A stretch of 64,000 nt of DNA. Origin: Paracoccaceae bacterium (GTDB taxonomy: Bacteria; Pseudomonadota; Alphaproteobacteria; Rhodobacterales; Rhodobacteraceae). Below the pieces are notes generated by a model. The model worked only from the letters and a program-made list of their open reading frames with translations. It searched no databases and was not told the origin of the DNA. Where the stretch lies: the NCBI GenBank assembly GCA_021775315.1, contig JAJFIC010000066.1:20831-84830 (forward strand), read 5' to 3'. Shown in pieces: positions 1-8,374 of the stretch; within the stretch, counting starts at the first letter, position 1; each line of letters starts with the position of its first letter. A program made the translations under genes and the position numbers.

Positions 1-1
1 T

Positions 2-931
2 CGGCTGCCCAACAGTGTCGTTGATGCCGAGATCGGCAATCTGCAAGCGCTTGGGATTGAGATAAAGTGCAATACCCTTGTGGGACGGCTGTTCACGATC
101 GAGATGATGCTCGACGAAATGGGCTATGATGCGGTTTTTATCGGCACCGGTGCCGGAACCCCGCGTTTCATGGATATTCCCGGCGAAAACCTGAACGGTG
201 TCCTGTCGGCGAACGAGTTGCTGACGCGCTGCAATCTGATGCATGCGGGGCAATTCCCGGACTATGACACGCCGCTTGAAATCGGTCGCCGCGTTGCGGT
301 GATCGGTTCCGGCAACACCGCTATGGACGCGATGCGGGTGTCGTTGCGATTGGGTGCCAAAGAGGTTCACTGTGTTTACCGGCGAACCGATGCCGAATGC
401 CCGGCGCGGCTGGAAGAACTGCACCACGCGCAGGAGGAAGGTATAGAGTTTCACTGGCTGGCGGCCCCGGTGGAGCTTCTTGGCGACAAGAACAACCACG
501 TGCGCACGATCCGCTGCGTCAGGATGGAACTGGGGGAACCGGATGCTTCGGGTCGCCGTCGCCCGGTGCCGATCGAGGGTAGCGAGTTTGATTTTGAGGC
601 CGATACGGTGGTCTACGCAATCGGAACTTCGCCGAACCCGATCCTTGGTCAAACCTCGCATGTTCGGCTCGACCAGCGTGGCTATATCGAAACCGACGAA
701 AATCTCGCCACTTCGCTGGCGGGCGTCTATGCGGGTGGCGATATTGTCACCGGCGCTGCAACCGTGATCCTGGCAATGGGGGCAGGGCGCCGCGCCGCGC
801 AGAGCATTCGGCGCTATCTTGGCATTCGCGAAAGCGAGGTTGTGTACGCGCCAGAGCGTTCCGGCTTTGAAGATAGTCTTTTCGGTATAGACCTGACCGA
901 GCGAAATTTCACACACCTACGGTTAACGTAG
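2..931 (+). CDS. GltD-like NAD(P)H:acceptor oxidoreductase, 5' end outside window
   Basis: The reading frame is open from the left edge, so the GTG at 80 is internal and the true start lies outside. About 309 residues are visible. They match the pyridine-nucleotide half of the glutamate-synthase small-subunit family (GltD, NfnB, PreT): a Rossmann motif GSGNTAMDA near visible residue 102, the YRR pair usual for NADP(H)-binding members near residue 126, and the C-terminal FAD-contacting stretch beginning YAGGD. No GltB partner is present; korA-like starts 19 bp downstream. The inferred job is to pass electrons between NAD(P)H and the ferredoxin or 2-oxoacid oxidoreductase encoded next, not glutamate synthesis. 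The N-terminal cysteine clusters of the family cannot be checked here. Family assignment is firm; the partner is inferred from context. Confidence 0.85.
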   Translation, partial: RLPNSVVDAEIGNLQALGIEIKCNTLVGRLFTIEMMLDEMGYDAVFIGTGAGTPRFMDIPGENLNGVLSANELLTRCNLMHAGQFPDYDTPLEIGRRVAVIGSGNTAMDAMRVSLRLGAKEVHCVYRRTDAECPARLEELHHAQEEGIEFHWLAAPVELLGDKNNHVRTIRCVRMELGEPDASGRRRPVPIEGSEFDFEADTVVYAIGTSPNPILGQTSHVRLDQRGYIETDENLATSLAGVYAGGDIVTGAATVILAMGAGRRAAQSIRRYLGIRESEVVYAPERSGFEDSLFGIDLTERNFTHLRLT

Positions 932-950
932 GAATAGCGGAGAAAGAAAA

Positions 951-2882
951 ATGACCTCCGATGGCAGACAGGAATTCGCCGAAAACGCCGAGCTTGGCGA
1001 CATCCGCGAACTCAAGGGTAAAAAGAGGCCCAAGACCCGACCCGCGATTGTCCTGAACGAACATATTGTCGAGATTGTCAGCGATTCCGGCGAGGGTGCC
1101 CAGCGATGCGGTCAGTCACTGGCGGCAATCGCAGCACGTTCCGGAAACGGGATATGGACGGTCGAAATCATTCCCGCCGAGATCCAGCCGCCGCATCGCT
1201 CAATTGCTGGCGCCAGTGGCAATCGGGTGCGCATTGCCTCTCAACCTGTCACGAACGGAGGAGATGAGGCCGACCTTGTGGTTGCCCTGAACGAGCAGGT
1301 TCTGCTTAGTCGGCTGCACGCTGGCGAGATAAAACCGGGTGCCATCATCTTGATTGAAAGCATGTGGCAGTTCGACCCGAACCCGGAAATCGCCACAGCC
1401 TATGCCAGCGTCTGCGCCAAGATCAGGGCCGAGGGTTACCGGCTCTATGAAATTCCGATGGAAGCGGAGTGCCAGAAATATGTGCATGATCCGCGCCGAG
1501 GAAAAAACATGTTCGTGTTAGGTATGCTGTGCGCAATTTACAGTTTTGATACTGATATGGCACAGGCACAAGTGCGGTTTACTTTCGCCAAGAAAGATCA
1601 GAAAGTCATCGATGCCAACATCGAGCTGCTTGATGCCGGGCGGAACTGGGCAGACGACAATCTTGACCTGAAATACGAAATCTCCTCGCATCCGGTGTCA
1701 GCCAAGCAGGTGGTAATGAACGGCAACGCGGCCCTTGCCTTAGGTGTTGTCGCCTCAGGCATGGAGGTTTGTTCAATGTATCCGATCACGCCCGCCACTT
1801 CTGCCTCGCATTACCTTAGCGACATCTTCGAGAAAGTCGGATGTGTCGTGCATCAGGCCGAAGACGAAATTTCTGCCTGTACCTTTGCAATCGGCGCCTC
1901 ATACGCAGGCAAATGCGCGGTGACGATAACCTCAGGCCCTGGCTTGTCTCTTAAGCAAGAGGCAATCGGATTGGCCGTAATGGCCGAAATCCCGCTGGTC
2001 GTGATTAATGTGCAGCGCGGCGGGCCAAGTACGGGATTGCCGACCAAGGTTGAGCAGGGCGACTTGATGGCGTCTATTTTCGGTGGGCACGGCGACGCGC
2101 CGAAAGTGGTGATGGCGGTATCCTCGATTGAGGACTGTTTTTATTCGGCTATCACCGCGCGCAAAATTGCCGAGACCTTTAATACGGTCGTCATCGTTTT
2201 GTCCGATGCAGGCCTGGCCACGGCGCAGCAGCCTTTTGCCAGACCGGTCTTCAACGCAGACTGGCTTGCCCCCCCGGTCAATCAAAGCGCGGTGCCCGAG
2301 GATGCAAAGCCCTACGACTGGGATGAGCGAACAGGGATTGCGACAAGGTTTGTTCCCGGCCAACCGAATGGGATGCACTGCCTGACCGGTCTTGCACATG
2401 ATCGCGATAGCCACGTCGCCTATGATCCCGAAATCAACGAGGAAGGTCTGCTGCAACGCAGCCGGAAACTTGCTGCGTTCCAAACGACGCTGCGGCTGGA
2501 ACCCGTATATGGCGGCGACGACGGCGATTTGCTTTTGATTGGTTGGGGCAGCACTCGTGGCGCGATAGAAGAGGCAGTGGCGAATTTGCGGGCGCAAGGT
2601 CACAAAGTCTCGTCGCTTCACTTAAAATATCTGCAACCGATGGCTTCTGGGATTGATGCCGTTATGGATCGTTTCGACAAAGTGATGACCATCGAGAACA
2701 ACTGGAACGATCCGCCAGACGATCCGCTGATAACCAAGGCCAACCGCCGTTACTCAAGCTTGGCGAACCTGCTGCGCTCCCGCTGGCTGGTTGATATTGA
2801 CTGCTGGGGAAAGGCGCGCGGGCAGCCGCTAAAACCGGCCTCGATCATGCAAGCCGCACTTACCAAGCTTGAAAAACCGTAG
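951..2882 (+). CDS. korA: 2-oxoacid:ferredoxin oxidoreductase, fused gamma-alpha subunit (KorA-like)
   Basis: 643 residues. Residues about 60-215 are the gamma (catalytic-linker) domain, and about 245-640 the alpha domain with the YPITP motif near residue 277 that helps bind the substrate carboxylate. This gamma-alpha fusion is typical of two-subunit 2-oxoglutarate:ferredoxin oxidoreductases, which interconvert succinyl-CoA + CO2 + reduced ferredoxin and 2-oxoglutarate. A purine-rich RBS (GGAGAAAG) precedes the ATG. The beta subunit follows after 9 bp, giving a clear operon. 2-Oxoglutarate is the likeliest substrate from fusion type, but pyruvate or branched-chain/indole 2-oxoacids cannot be excluded from sequence reading alone. 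The enzyme is oxygen-sensitive in many relatives, fitting the anaerobic genes downstream. Confidence 0.85.
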   Translation: MTSDGRQEFAENAELGDIRELKGKKRPKTRPAIVLNEHIVEIVSDSGEGAQRCGQSLAAIAARSGNGIWTVEIIPAEIQPPHRSIAGASGNRVRIASQPVTNGGDEADLVVALNEQVLLSRLHAGEIKPGAIILIESMWQFDPNPEIATAYASVCAKIRAEGYRLYEIPMEAECQKYVHDPRRGKNMFVLGMLCAIYSFDTDMAQAQVRFTFAKKDQKVIDANIELLDAGRNWADDNLDLKYEISSHPVSAKQVVMNGNAALALGVVASGMEVCSMYPITPATSASHYLSDIFEKVGCVVHQAEDEISACTFAIGASYAGKCAVTITSGPGLSLKQEAIGLAVMAEIPLVVINVQRGGPSTGLPTKVEQGDLMASIFGGHGDAPKVVMAVSSIEDCFYSAITARKIAETFNTVVIVLSDAGLATAQQPFARPVFNADWLAPPVNQSAVPEDAKPYDWDERTGIATRFVPGQPNGMHCLTGLAHDRDSHVAYDPEINEEGLLQRSRKLAAFQTTLRLEPVYGGDDGDLLLIGWGSTRGAIEEAVANLRAQGHKVSSLHLKYLQPMASGIDAVMDRFDKVMTIENNWNDPPDDPLITKANRRYSSLANLLRSRWLVDIDCWGKARGQPLKPASIMQAALTKLEKP

Positions 2883-2891
2883 GGGATACCG

Positions 2892-3884
2892 ATGACAGCT
2901 CCAATGAGCCAGTGCCTGATGCAAATGGTGCAAACCGACTATGCATTGTCTGACTATCAGAGTGAGATAGCACCACGCTGGTGCGCAGGCTGCGGTGATA
3001 ATGCTATCCTGACCGCAATGCAGCGCCTGTGTCGGGATGAACAATTGCCGCCGGAAAAGACCGTCTGCGTTTCCGGGATCGGCTGTTCGTCACGGCTGCC
3101 GCATTACATGAACGCTTATGGGTTTCACGGTGTTCATGGCCGTGCCCTGCCGATTGCGGAAGGTGTCAAGATCCGCCGTCCCGACCTGCATGTCTTCGTC
3201 ACCACCGGTGATGGCGATTGTTGCAGTATCGGTGCCGCGCATTGGCTGCATGCAATCCGCTACAACATGAACATGACTGTGCTGTTGCACGACAACCAAA
3301 TCTATGGCTTGACCAAAAAACAGACGTCACCGACCTCGCCGCACGGGTTAAAAAGCAACACCACGCCGCATGGCGCCGTTCTCAATCCGCTCAATCCACT
3401 GACGGTTACGCTTGGTGTGGCGAATGTTTCCTTTGTTGCCCAAGCCGTCGACTGGATTCCGGATCTTCTGTACGAAACTCTTTCCAAGGCCTACCACCAC
3501 AAGGGTTTGTCCTTCATTCGTATCTTGCAGCGGTGTCCGGAGTTCATGGATCACCGTTTTGACGACTGGGTCCGGGACCCGTCGAAAATGCGGATCCTCA
3601 CCCATGCCGACGGCTTGCGCTTAAAGCCCGAGGTTTCGCGCATCTACAAGAACCAAGAAACCCACGACCCACGCGATATGGGGCGGGCGTTGGCTATCTC
3701 ATCGCTTAACGACGAAATTCCGGTCGGCATCCTTTATCGCGATCCATCAGTGCCGTGTTATGACGAATTGCGCGCCGGTGAACGGCCCAATACGCCAGCG
3801 CTGGTTCAGACGGTTCTGAATGAAGAGTTCGACAAAGTTGGAATTTGGCCAGACCCGGCGACGGCGCCGGAGATCAGGGAGTAG
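2892..3884 (+). CDS. korB: 2-oxoacid:ferredoxin oxidoreductase, TPP-binding beta subunit (KorB-like)
   Basis: 330 residues. The early WCAGCGDN motif (near residue 30) supplies cysteines for the proximal [4Fe-4S] cluster. The TPP/Mg-binding motif begins GDGD near residue 106 and continues to an Asn-x-x-x-Tyr-Gly-x-Thr element. The two motifs are those of beta subunits of the Kor/Por/Vor family. It lies 9 bp after the alpha subunit and 6 bp before the 737-residue gene, so the three are almost certainly co-transcribed. There is no separate delta ferredoxin subunit; the downstream protein carries an Fe-S motif that could fill that role. Confidence 0.87.
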   Translation: MTAPMSQCLMQMVQTDYALSDYQSEIAPRWCAGCGDNAILTAMQRLCRDEQLPPEKTVCVSGIGCSSRLPHYMNAYGFHGVHGRALPIAEGVKIRRPDLHVFVTTGDGDCCSIGAAHWLHAIRYNMNMTVLLHDNQIYGLTKKQTSPTSPHGLKSNTTPHGAVLNPLNPLTVTLGVANVSFVAQAVDWIPDLLYETLSKAYHHKGLSFIRILQRCPEFMDHRFDDWVRDPSKMRILTHADGLRLKPEVSRIYKNQETHDPRDMGRALAISSLNDEIPVGILYRDPSVPCYDELRAGERPNTPALVQTVLNEEFDKVGIWPDPATAPEIRE

Positions 3885-3890
3885 TCGACA

Positions 3891-6104
3891 ATGCAACACG
3901 CCAAGATTGCCGACGGATTACCTTCCCAGCCAGAGCGGGAGCCTTCTGTTGCCGCCCTGCGTCCAGCGCTTTTTGCCGGTTATGGTGCTCTTGACGACCT
4001 TCGATATGATTACCCGCTGGTGCTTATTGACGGCGGCAGCGGTGAAAATATGTTCCGGCCGCTGAGCCGAATTATCGACGATATCCTTCAGGAGACAGCG
4101 GCGCCGGATTCGTCCGGCGAGGCGCTGCGTCAGCAGGTTCTGAGGCTTGAGGCGAAAATCCGGCGCAGGGTAATGCAGTCCGGGCCATGCCAACTTACCG
4201 ATCTTTGGCGGGACTGCGCCGCTGAATTTATTGCGCAGACTGGCGAAGCACCGTTTGGCCCGCTTGATGTCAATCTCGACAAGGCGCGGCAGAGCCTTTA
4301 CGTCGATGGTCTGGTCATCGACTGCGACGATAAAACTCCAGGCCAAGTTCTGGTTCATACTTGGAAAGCGATGCATCAAGCCAAGGCCCGCGTGTTTCGC
4401 AAAAAGGTTGACGGGCTCACCCTTCGGTTGACGGATATTCTTAAGTCCGACCACATGAAATCCGATGAAGCGCACGGCGCCGAAGCACTGGCCTCATCGA
4501 TGGGCTCGTCAGGTGACGGGTCGGTCGATTTTCACGCTTTGTCGGCTGTACTGGCGCGCGCCAGACCAGAAGACCGCCTGCCCCAAGACCGGGTGGAACG
4601 GATCCAAAATGTATTGCGTGTTCTGCAGTCGCAACTTTTCTATGGCCCTGGGCGCGCCTCCAAAAGCGGGCCTAAGCAGCCCAAACCATACAGCTACACG
4701 TTCGAAAGTTGCGCGTCCGCGCTTGACGCAAATCGTGATCGCCTTCGGGATGTGCTTGATTTCACCAAGGCTCTGACGGTCGCCGAACTGGAGGTTGAAA
4801 ACAAGTATCGGCCCGAGCTTCATGATCCGATCTTTGAGCGTTTTGACGAAAGCGATCTGACGGCAGATCAGATCGGGTTGCTGCCCTCAGCGCTGGTTTG
4901 CCTGCGCGATGGCGAGACCGATGCGACAGAGATTGCTCGCGCGTTTGAGGCACTGGCCTGCGGGCTGCAAATCACGGTCCTAATCCAAACCGATGACATT
5001 CTGGGTGCGACTTCGCCCGAACCGCCGCGAAATTCCTTTGGTGCCGGCACGACCCGGATTGCGGCGATGGCCATGGGCCTCAACAACGGTTTCGTTTTGC
5101 AGTCATCCAGCGCTCATCTTTATCGTATGCGCGACAATCTGGTTCGCGGAATGCAATATGACGGGCCGACTTTGATCAGCATCTATTCGGGCGCAACGGT
5201 GACGGCGCCGGGCGTGCCGGCCTACATACTTTCAGCGGCAGCCACGGAATCGCGGATTTTCCCTGCTTTCACCTACGATCCATCCGCCGGCCCGGATTGG
5301 GCGCATCGGTTCGACTTGTCAAACAACCCGCAGAACACTGTCGACTGGCCGGAGCATGAGCTAGAGTTTGAAGACGTGAAAGGTCAACGGCAATCCGAGA
5401 AGATCGCGTTCACTTTCGCTGATTTTGCGATTAGCGACGTACGATACGGTCGGTTTTGCCATTCCCTTGCGCAGGCGGACTGGACGCCGGGAATGGAACC
5501 GGCTGCCGACTGGTTGAAACTGCCGCCCGAGACCAACAGCAATCAGAAACCTTATGTTTTCGGCATCGATTCCGAAAACCGGTTGCGTCGTACAGTTGTC
5601 GACGACAAGATTATTGAGGCTGCCCGCCGCTGCAATGACGCATGGTGCCGGTTGCAGGAACTGGCTGGTATCAATAATTCCCATGCTTTGCGTCTGCTGG
5701 CACAGGACCGGCTGGAACGCGAAGTGGCTGCGCGAGCGGCTGAGAACACGCAATCTACATTGTCAGGCCCACCCTCCGTCGCCGCGCAGTTAGCGAAAGT
5801 GGCAGAGGATGCCGCACCGCCCGTCGTCACGGATGTCGCGACTGACGAACAAACCGAAGACACGCCGTGGATCGAAACCGCGCGTTGCACGACCTGCAAC
5901 GAATGTACCCAGATCAACAGCGAACTGTTTGCCTATGACGAAAATATGCAAGCCTACGTTGTGAATCCCGACGGCGGTACATATCGCCAGATCGTCGAGG
6001 CGGCGGAAAGCTGTCAGGTCAGCATCATCCATCCGGGACAACCACGCAATCCGCAGGAGCCAAACCTTGTCGATCTGATCGAACGCGCCAAGTCGTTTCA
6101 CTGA
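3891..6104 (+). CDS. Large hybrid protein: PFOR-like region plus C-terminal Fe-S motif, function unknown
   Basis: 737 residues, start 6 bp after korB. The N-terminal 370 residues match nothing I can name. Residues about 383-440 resemble the TPP-domain end of single-chain pyruvate:ferredoxin oxidoreductase (a glycine-rich run, then AMAMG, then YDGPTLISIYS), but I do not see the GDG metal-TPP motif before it, so it may be non-catalytic. Near the C-terminus Cys666, 669 and 672 (CTTCNEC) plus Cys708 form a plausible single [4Fe-4S] site. Position in the operon suggests an electron-transfer or scaffold subunit between the GltD-like flavoprotein and KorAB. Function is inference; the gene itself is long, uninterrupted and well placed. 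Related third proteins are known beside some Kor enzymes of anaerobic aromatic degraders, but I cannot confirm homology. Confidence 0.7.
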   Translation: MQHAKIADGLPSQPEREPSVAALRPALFAGYGALDDLRYDYPLVLIDGGSGENMFRPLSRIIDDILQETAAPDSSGEALRQQVLRLEAKIRRRVMQSGPCQLTDLWRDCAAEFIAQTGEAPFGPLDVNLDKARQSLYVDGLVIDCDDKTPGQVLVHTWKAMHQAKARVFRKKVDGLTLRLTDILKSDHMKSDEAHGAEALASSMGSSGDGSVDFHALSAVLARARPEDRLPQDRVERIQNVLRVLQSQLFYGPGRASKSGPKQPKPYSYTFESCASALDANRDRLRDVLDFTKALTVAELEVENKYRPELHDPIFERFDESDLTADQIGLLPSALVCLRDGETDATEIARAFEALACGLQITVLIQTDDILGATSPEPPRNSFGAGTTRIAAMAMGLNNGFVLQSSSAHLYRMRDNLVRGMQYDGPTLISIYSGATVTAPGVPAYILSAAATESRIFPAFTYDPSAGPDWAHRFDLSNNPQNTVDWPEHELEFEDVKGQRQSEKIAFTFADFAISDVRYGRFCHSLAQADWTPGMEPAADWLKLPPETNSNQKPYVFGIDSENRLRRTVVDDKIIEAARRCNDAWCRLQELAGINNSHALRLLAQDRLEREVAARAAENTQSTLSGPPSVAAQLAKVAEDAAPPVVTDVATDEQTEDTPWIETARCTTCNECTQINSELFAYDENMQAYVVNPDGGTYRQIVEAAESCQVSIIHPGQPRNPQEPNLVDLIERAKSFH

Positions 6105-6583
6105 CGGCCAAAGCCGGGGGTGACCGGGATAGCGTTTATTGATACTGTCAATGGCCATACCACTTGAACCCGCGGCGGGTATTCGCTATCGAAACCATTC
6201 TTCTAGGCCATGACGCCGCTTGGTTTTGTTCCGTGCAATTTCTGCCACATTGAAGGAAACCGAGACCGGTTCGCATCTTCCCGCAAAGCGTCAATTGCGC
6301 AACCTACTTCCCCGGAAAGACGTGTCACTATCCCTCAGGCTGGCCATCAGCAAGAACAACTTCACACCATCTGAAGTCTGCTTTGGGGCGCCTCAAGCCA
6401 ACCAAATTGAATTGAGTGGAATGGATCAAGCGCCAATCGCTTGAAACCGGAAGCTTGCAAAATTTCAAACTTACCTCATTATATGACCACGCGAAGGGGA
6501 CGAAACCTCTGATACATCAGGACGTTTTTGGACCCAATTACTCCGCCCACGGATAGGGAAGGTAACGAAAGATTTAATTTCAC
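6105..6583. other. 479-bp non-coding stretch between the kor operon and the Crp/Fnr gene
   Basis: I see no convincing gene here. A 74-codon frame at 6220-6444 has no recognisable product and no good RBS. The stretch contains a 15-base dyad, ATTGA-N5-TCAAT, at 6138-6152, shortly after the kor operon stop. Its 5-base spacer differs from the standard Fnr 4-base spacing. It presumably carries the kor terminator region and the promoter of the regulator gene, but no clear terminator hairpin is visible. Confidence 0.5.
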
Positions 6584-7312
6584 GTGGTAAAAGACAAACC
6601 GCCCGAGCACCCTTCAAAGATTCCCTGCCAAAAGGCGCGTTATCGCACCGAGACAGAGTGGGGGGCTTTAACGCGAGACGAGATTAATCTGTTTGATCGC
6701 GATGTTGTCTGCAAAACATATTGCTCTGGCGAGACTATCTTTGTGGAAGGGGACGCCTGTAAAGGACTATATTTCGTTGAACATGGGTTGGTTGCGGTCC
6801 GCAAAACCGAGATTAATGGGCAATCGACAATCGTCCGCCTTGCCTATCAGGGCGACACTTTAGGCTATCGACCGTTATTGGCTAAGGAGAACCATCGGGC
6901 CACTGCCGAGGTGATCAACGATACGCATATCTGTTTTATCAACGCCAAGACGATGCGTCACTTTCTACGTTCCAATCCCAAACTGGGTATGCGTTTTTTG
7001 GAACATACCGCATTGGCCCTTGGTCAGGCCGAAGAACGAATGTTTCAGATTGCAGCATTGAGTGTGCGAACACGCATCATTCACTTGGTCGTATTGCTGC
7101 GAGACCACTACGGCACGATCACCAGCGATGGAACTTTATTTGTTGATTTGCCGATGTCACAGCGCGACATGGCAGACATGATTGGCGCAAGACCCGAGTC
7201 GGTATCGCGCGCCCTTCGAGACATTCAGGATGATGGTCTAATACACCTGTCCGGTCACACCGTACGCGTTGATCGAGTGGATCGTCTTGTCGAAGAACTT
7301 CACCACCACTGA
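6584..7312 (+). CDS. Crp/Fnr-family transcriptional regulator
   Basis: 242 residues from a GTG start; the nearest purine-rich RBS is about 20 bases away, so the start is uncertain. Residues about 40-130 form a cyclic-nucleotide-binding-type beta barrel and about 165-240 a winged helix with the crp signature helix. The recognition helix contains E-S-V-S-R, the same E-x-x-S-R contacts Fnr uses for TGA half-sites. Sensor-domain cysteines sit at 15, 43, 47, 59 and 117, not in the Fnr CxxCx5C spacing, so a standard Fnr cluster is not evident; it may be Dnr/FixK-like or use another ligand. It sits between the kor and molybdoenzyme operons and is the obvious local regulator of both and of rquA-frd (inference). 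Confidence 0.88.
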   Translation: MVKDKPPEHPSKIPCQKARYRTETEWGALTRDEINLFDRDVVCKTYCSGETIFVEGDACKGLYFVEHGLVAVRKTEINGQSTIVRLAYQGDTLGYRPLLAKENHRATAEVINDTHICFINAKTMRHFLRSNPKLGMRFLEHTALALGQAEERMFQIAALSVRTRIIHLVVLLRDHYGTITSDGTLFVDLPMSQRDMADMIGARPESVSRALRDIQDDGLIHLSGHTVRVDRVDRLVEELHHH

Positions 7313-7619
7313 ACTGCGGCAATACCACCTGCGTTAAGCCCCAAATCAAAGCCAAACCAATCCAATTGAATTCACTTATCCGCCCAAGCGCGTTTGGCAA
7401 ATCAAACGCAGCTTCGGGCTGGAAGATGAAGACACTAATCTGGTCGGATTGGGTTCGCATTCATCGGCAAACCCTACGTCAAATGACAGGTGCCTGTCGG
7501 CTATATCTCTAATTTACGTATCATGACTTATGTCATCGACCGAAATTGCACGTGATTGCACGCTGCTGGCCAAGATGAAAACTGGATTTTCGTCAACCCA
7601 CAGAAATAAGGGGCTTAGA
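7313..7619. other. Regulatory intergenic region upstream of the molybdoenzyme operon
   Basis: About 300 bases with no coding frame I believe. An ATG at 7530 opens the downstream frame 30 codons early, but it lies inside a palindromic operator candidate (7523-7536). The Tat signal begins only at 7620, so I treat this stretch as promoter/operator and 5' UTR. Confidence 0.55.
7523..7536. promoter_or_regulatory. Candidate Crp/Fnr-type operator, ATGAC-N4-GTCAT
   Basis: A perfect 5-4-5 inverted repeat, ATGAC TTAT GTCAT, with the TGA/TCA core and 4-base spacer of Fnr/Dnr sites. It lies about 84 bases before the inferred start of the Fe-S subunit gene and 210 bases after the stop of the Crp/Fnr regulator gene. 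The regulator's E-x-x-S-R recognition helix suits a TGA core. Confidence 0.5.
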
Positions 7620-8369
7620 ATGGAAGTGACACAGAAAACCATTTCTCGCAGAAGCTTAATCGGGAACATTGGAAAAGGAGCTACGCTGGCCGTTGCTGCC
7701 ACTGCGCTCCCTAGTCCGGTGAAAGCGGCTGTCGATCAGAAATCGGTGCATTATGCGATGGTCATCGACGCGCGTAAATGCACCGGGTGCCATGCTTGCT
7801 CTGTTGCTTGCAAGGCTGAATTTGAAGTCCCTCTGGGCGTTCACCGATCTTGGGTGGAATATGTTGAAAAGGGCACATACCCCAACGTATCCAGAAGCTT
7901 TTTGCCACGCCTGTGCAATCAGTGTTCGGAGCCGGATTGTGTGTCCGTTTGTCCCACGGGGGCAACGTACAAGAGGGAGGAAGACGGCATTGTTGTTGTC
8001 GATTCTGATCTTTGTATCGGGTGTAAGTACTGCATGCAGGCTTGCCCCTACGATGTGCGGTTTATTAATCCCAATACCGGCACAGTAGAAAAATGTGATT
8101 TCTGCTTGCATCGGGTGACCCAGGGGCTTGAACCTTCTTGCGTAAACACCTGCCAAGGCAGAGCAAGAATTTTTGGTGATCTCAATGACCCGACCAGCGA
8201 GGTTGCAAAACTTGTCGCAACAGAACCGGTAACAGTTCTTAGGCAAGAAATGGGAACAAAACCGAACGTCTTTTATATCGGCGCAGATCATTCGGACGAA
8301 AGCGATCTTAGGGTTCCCGGACAATATGTCCGTGTTGATACCCATCGTCCAATTCAGGAACGGAGGTAA
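7620..8369 (+). CDS. Tat-exported 4x[4Fe-4S] electron-transfer subunit (NrfC/DmsB-like)
   Basis: 249 residues from the ATG at 7620, chosen because AAGGGG precedes it and a twin-arginine signal (SRRSLIGN, then a hydrophobic stretch to about residue 36) follows. An in-frame ATG at 7530 would bury the Tat motif. Four cysteine groups follow: CTGCHACSVAC, CNQCSEPDCVSVC, CIGCKYCMQAC and CDFC...CVNTC, the pattern of NrfC/PsrB/DmsB proteins that wire four [4Fe-4S] clusters between a molybdoenzyme and a membrane quinone subunit. Genes for both partners follow directly. A periplasmic location is inferred from its own Tat signal and that of the catalytic subunit. Confidence 0.9.
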   Translation: MEVTQKTISRRSLIGNIGKGATLAVAATALPSPVKAAVDQKSVHYAMVIDARKCTGCHACSVACKAEFEVPLGVHRSWVEYVEKGTYPNVSRSFLPRLCNQCSEPDCVSVCPTGATYKREEDGIVVVDSDLCIGCKYCMQACPYDVRFINPNTGTVEKCDFCLHRVTQGLEPSCVNTCQGRARIFGDLNDPTSEVAKLVATEPVTVLRQEMGTKPNVFYIGADHSDESDLRVPGQYVRVDTHRPIQERR

Positions 8370-8374
8370 AGGCC

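Noticed and set aside
6220..6444. 74-codon frame in the gap before the Crp/Fnr gene
   Set aside because: No credible RBS or recognisable product; left as intergenic.
7530..7619. Upstream start for the Fe-S subunit gene
   Set aside because: It would bury the twin-arginine signal in the middle of the protein and lies inside a palindromic operator candidate.
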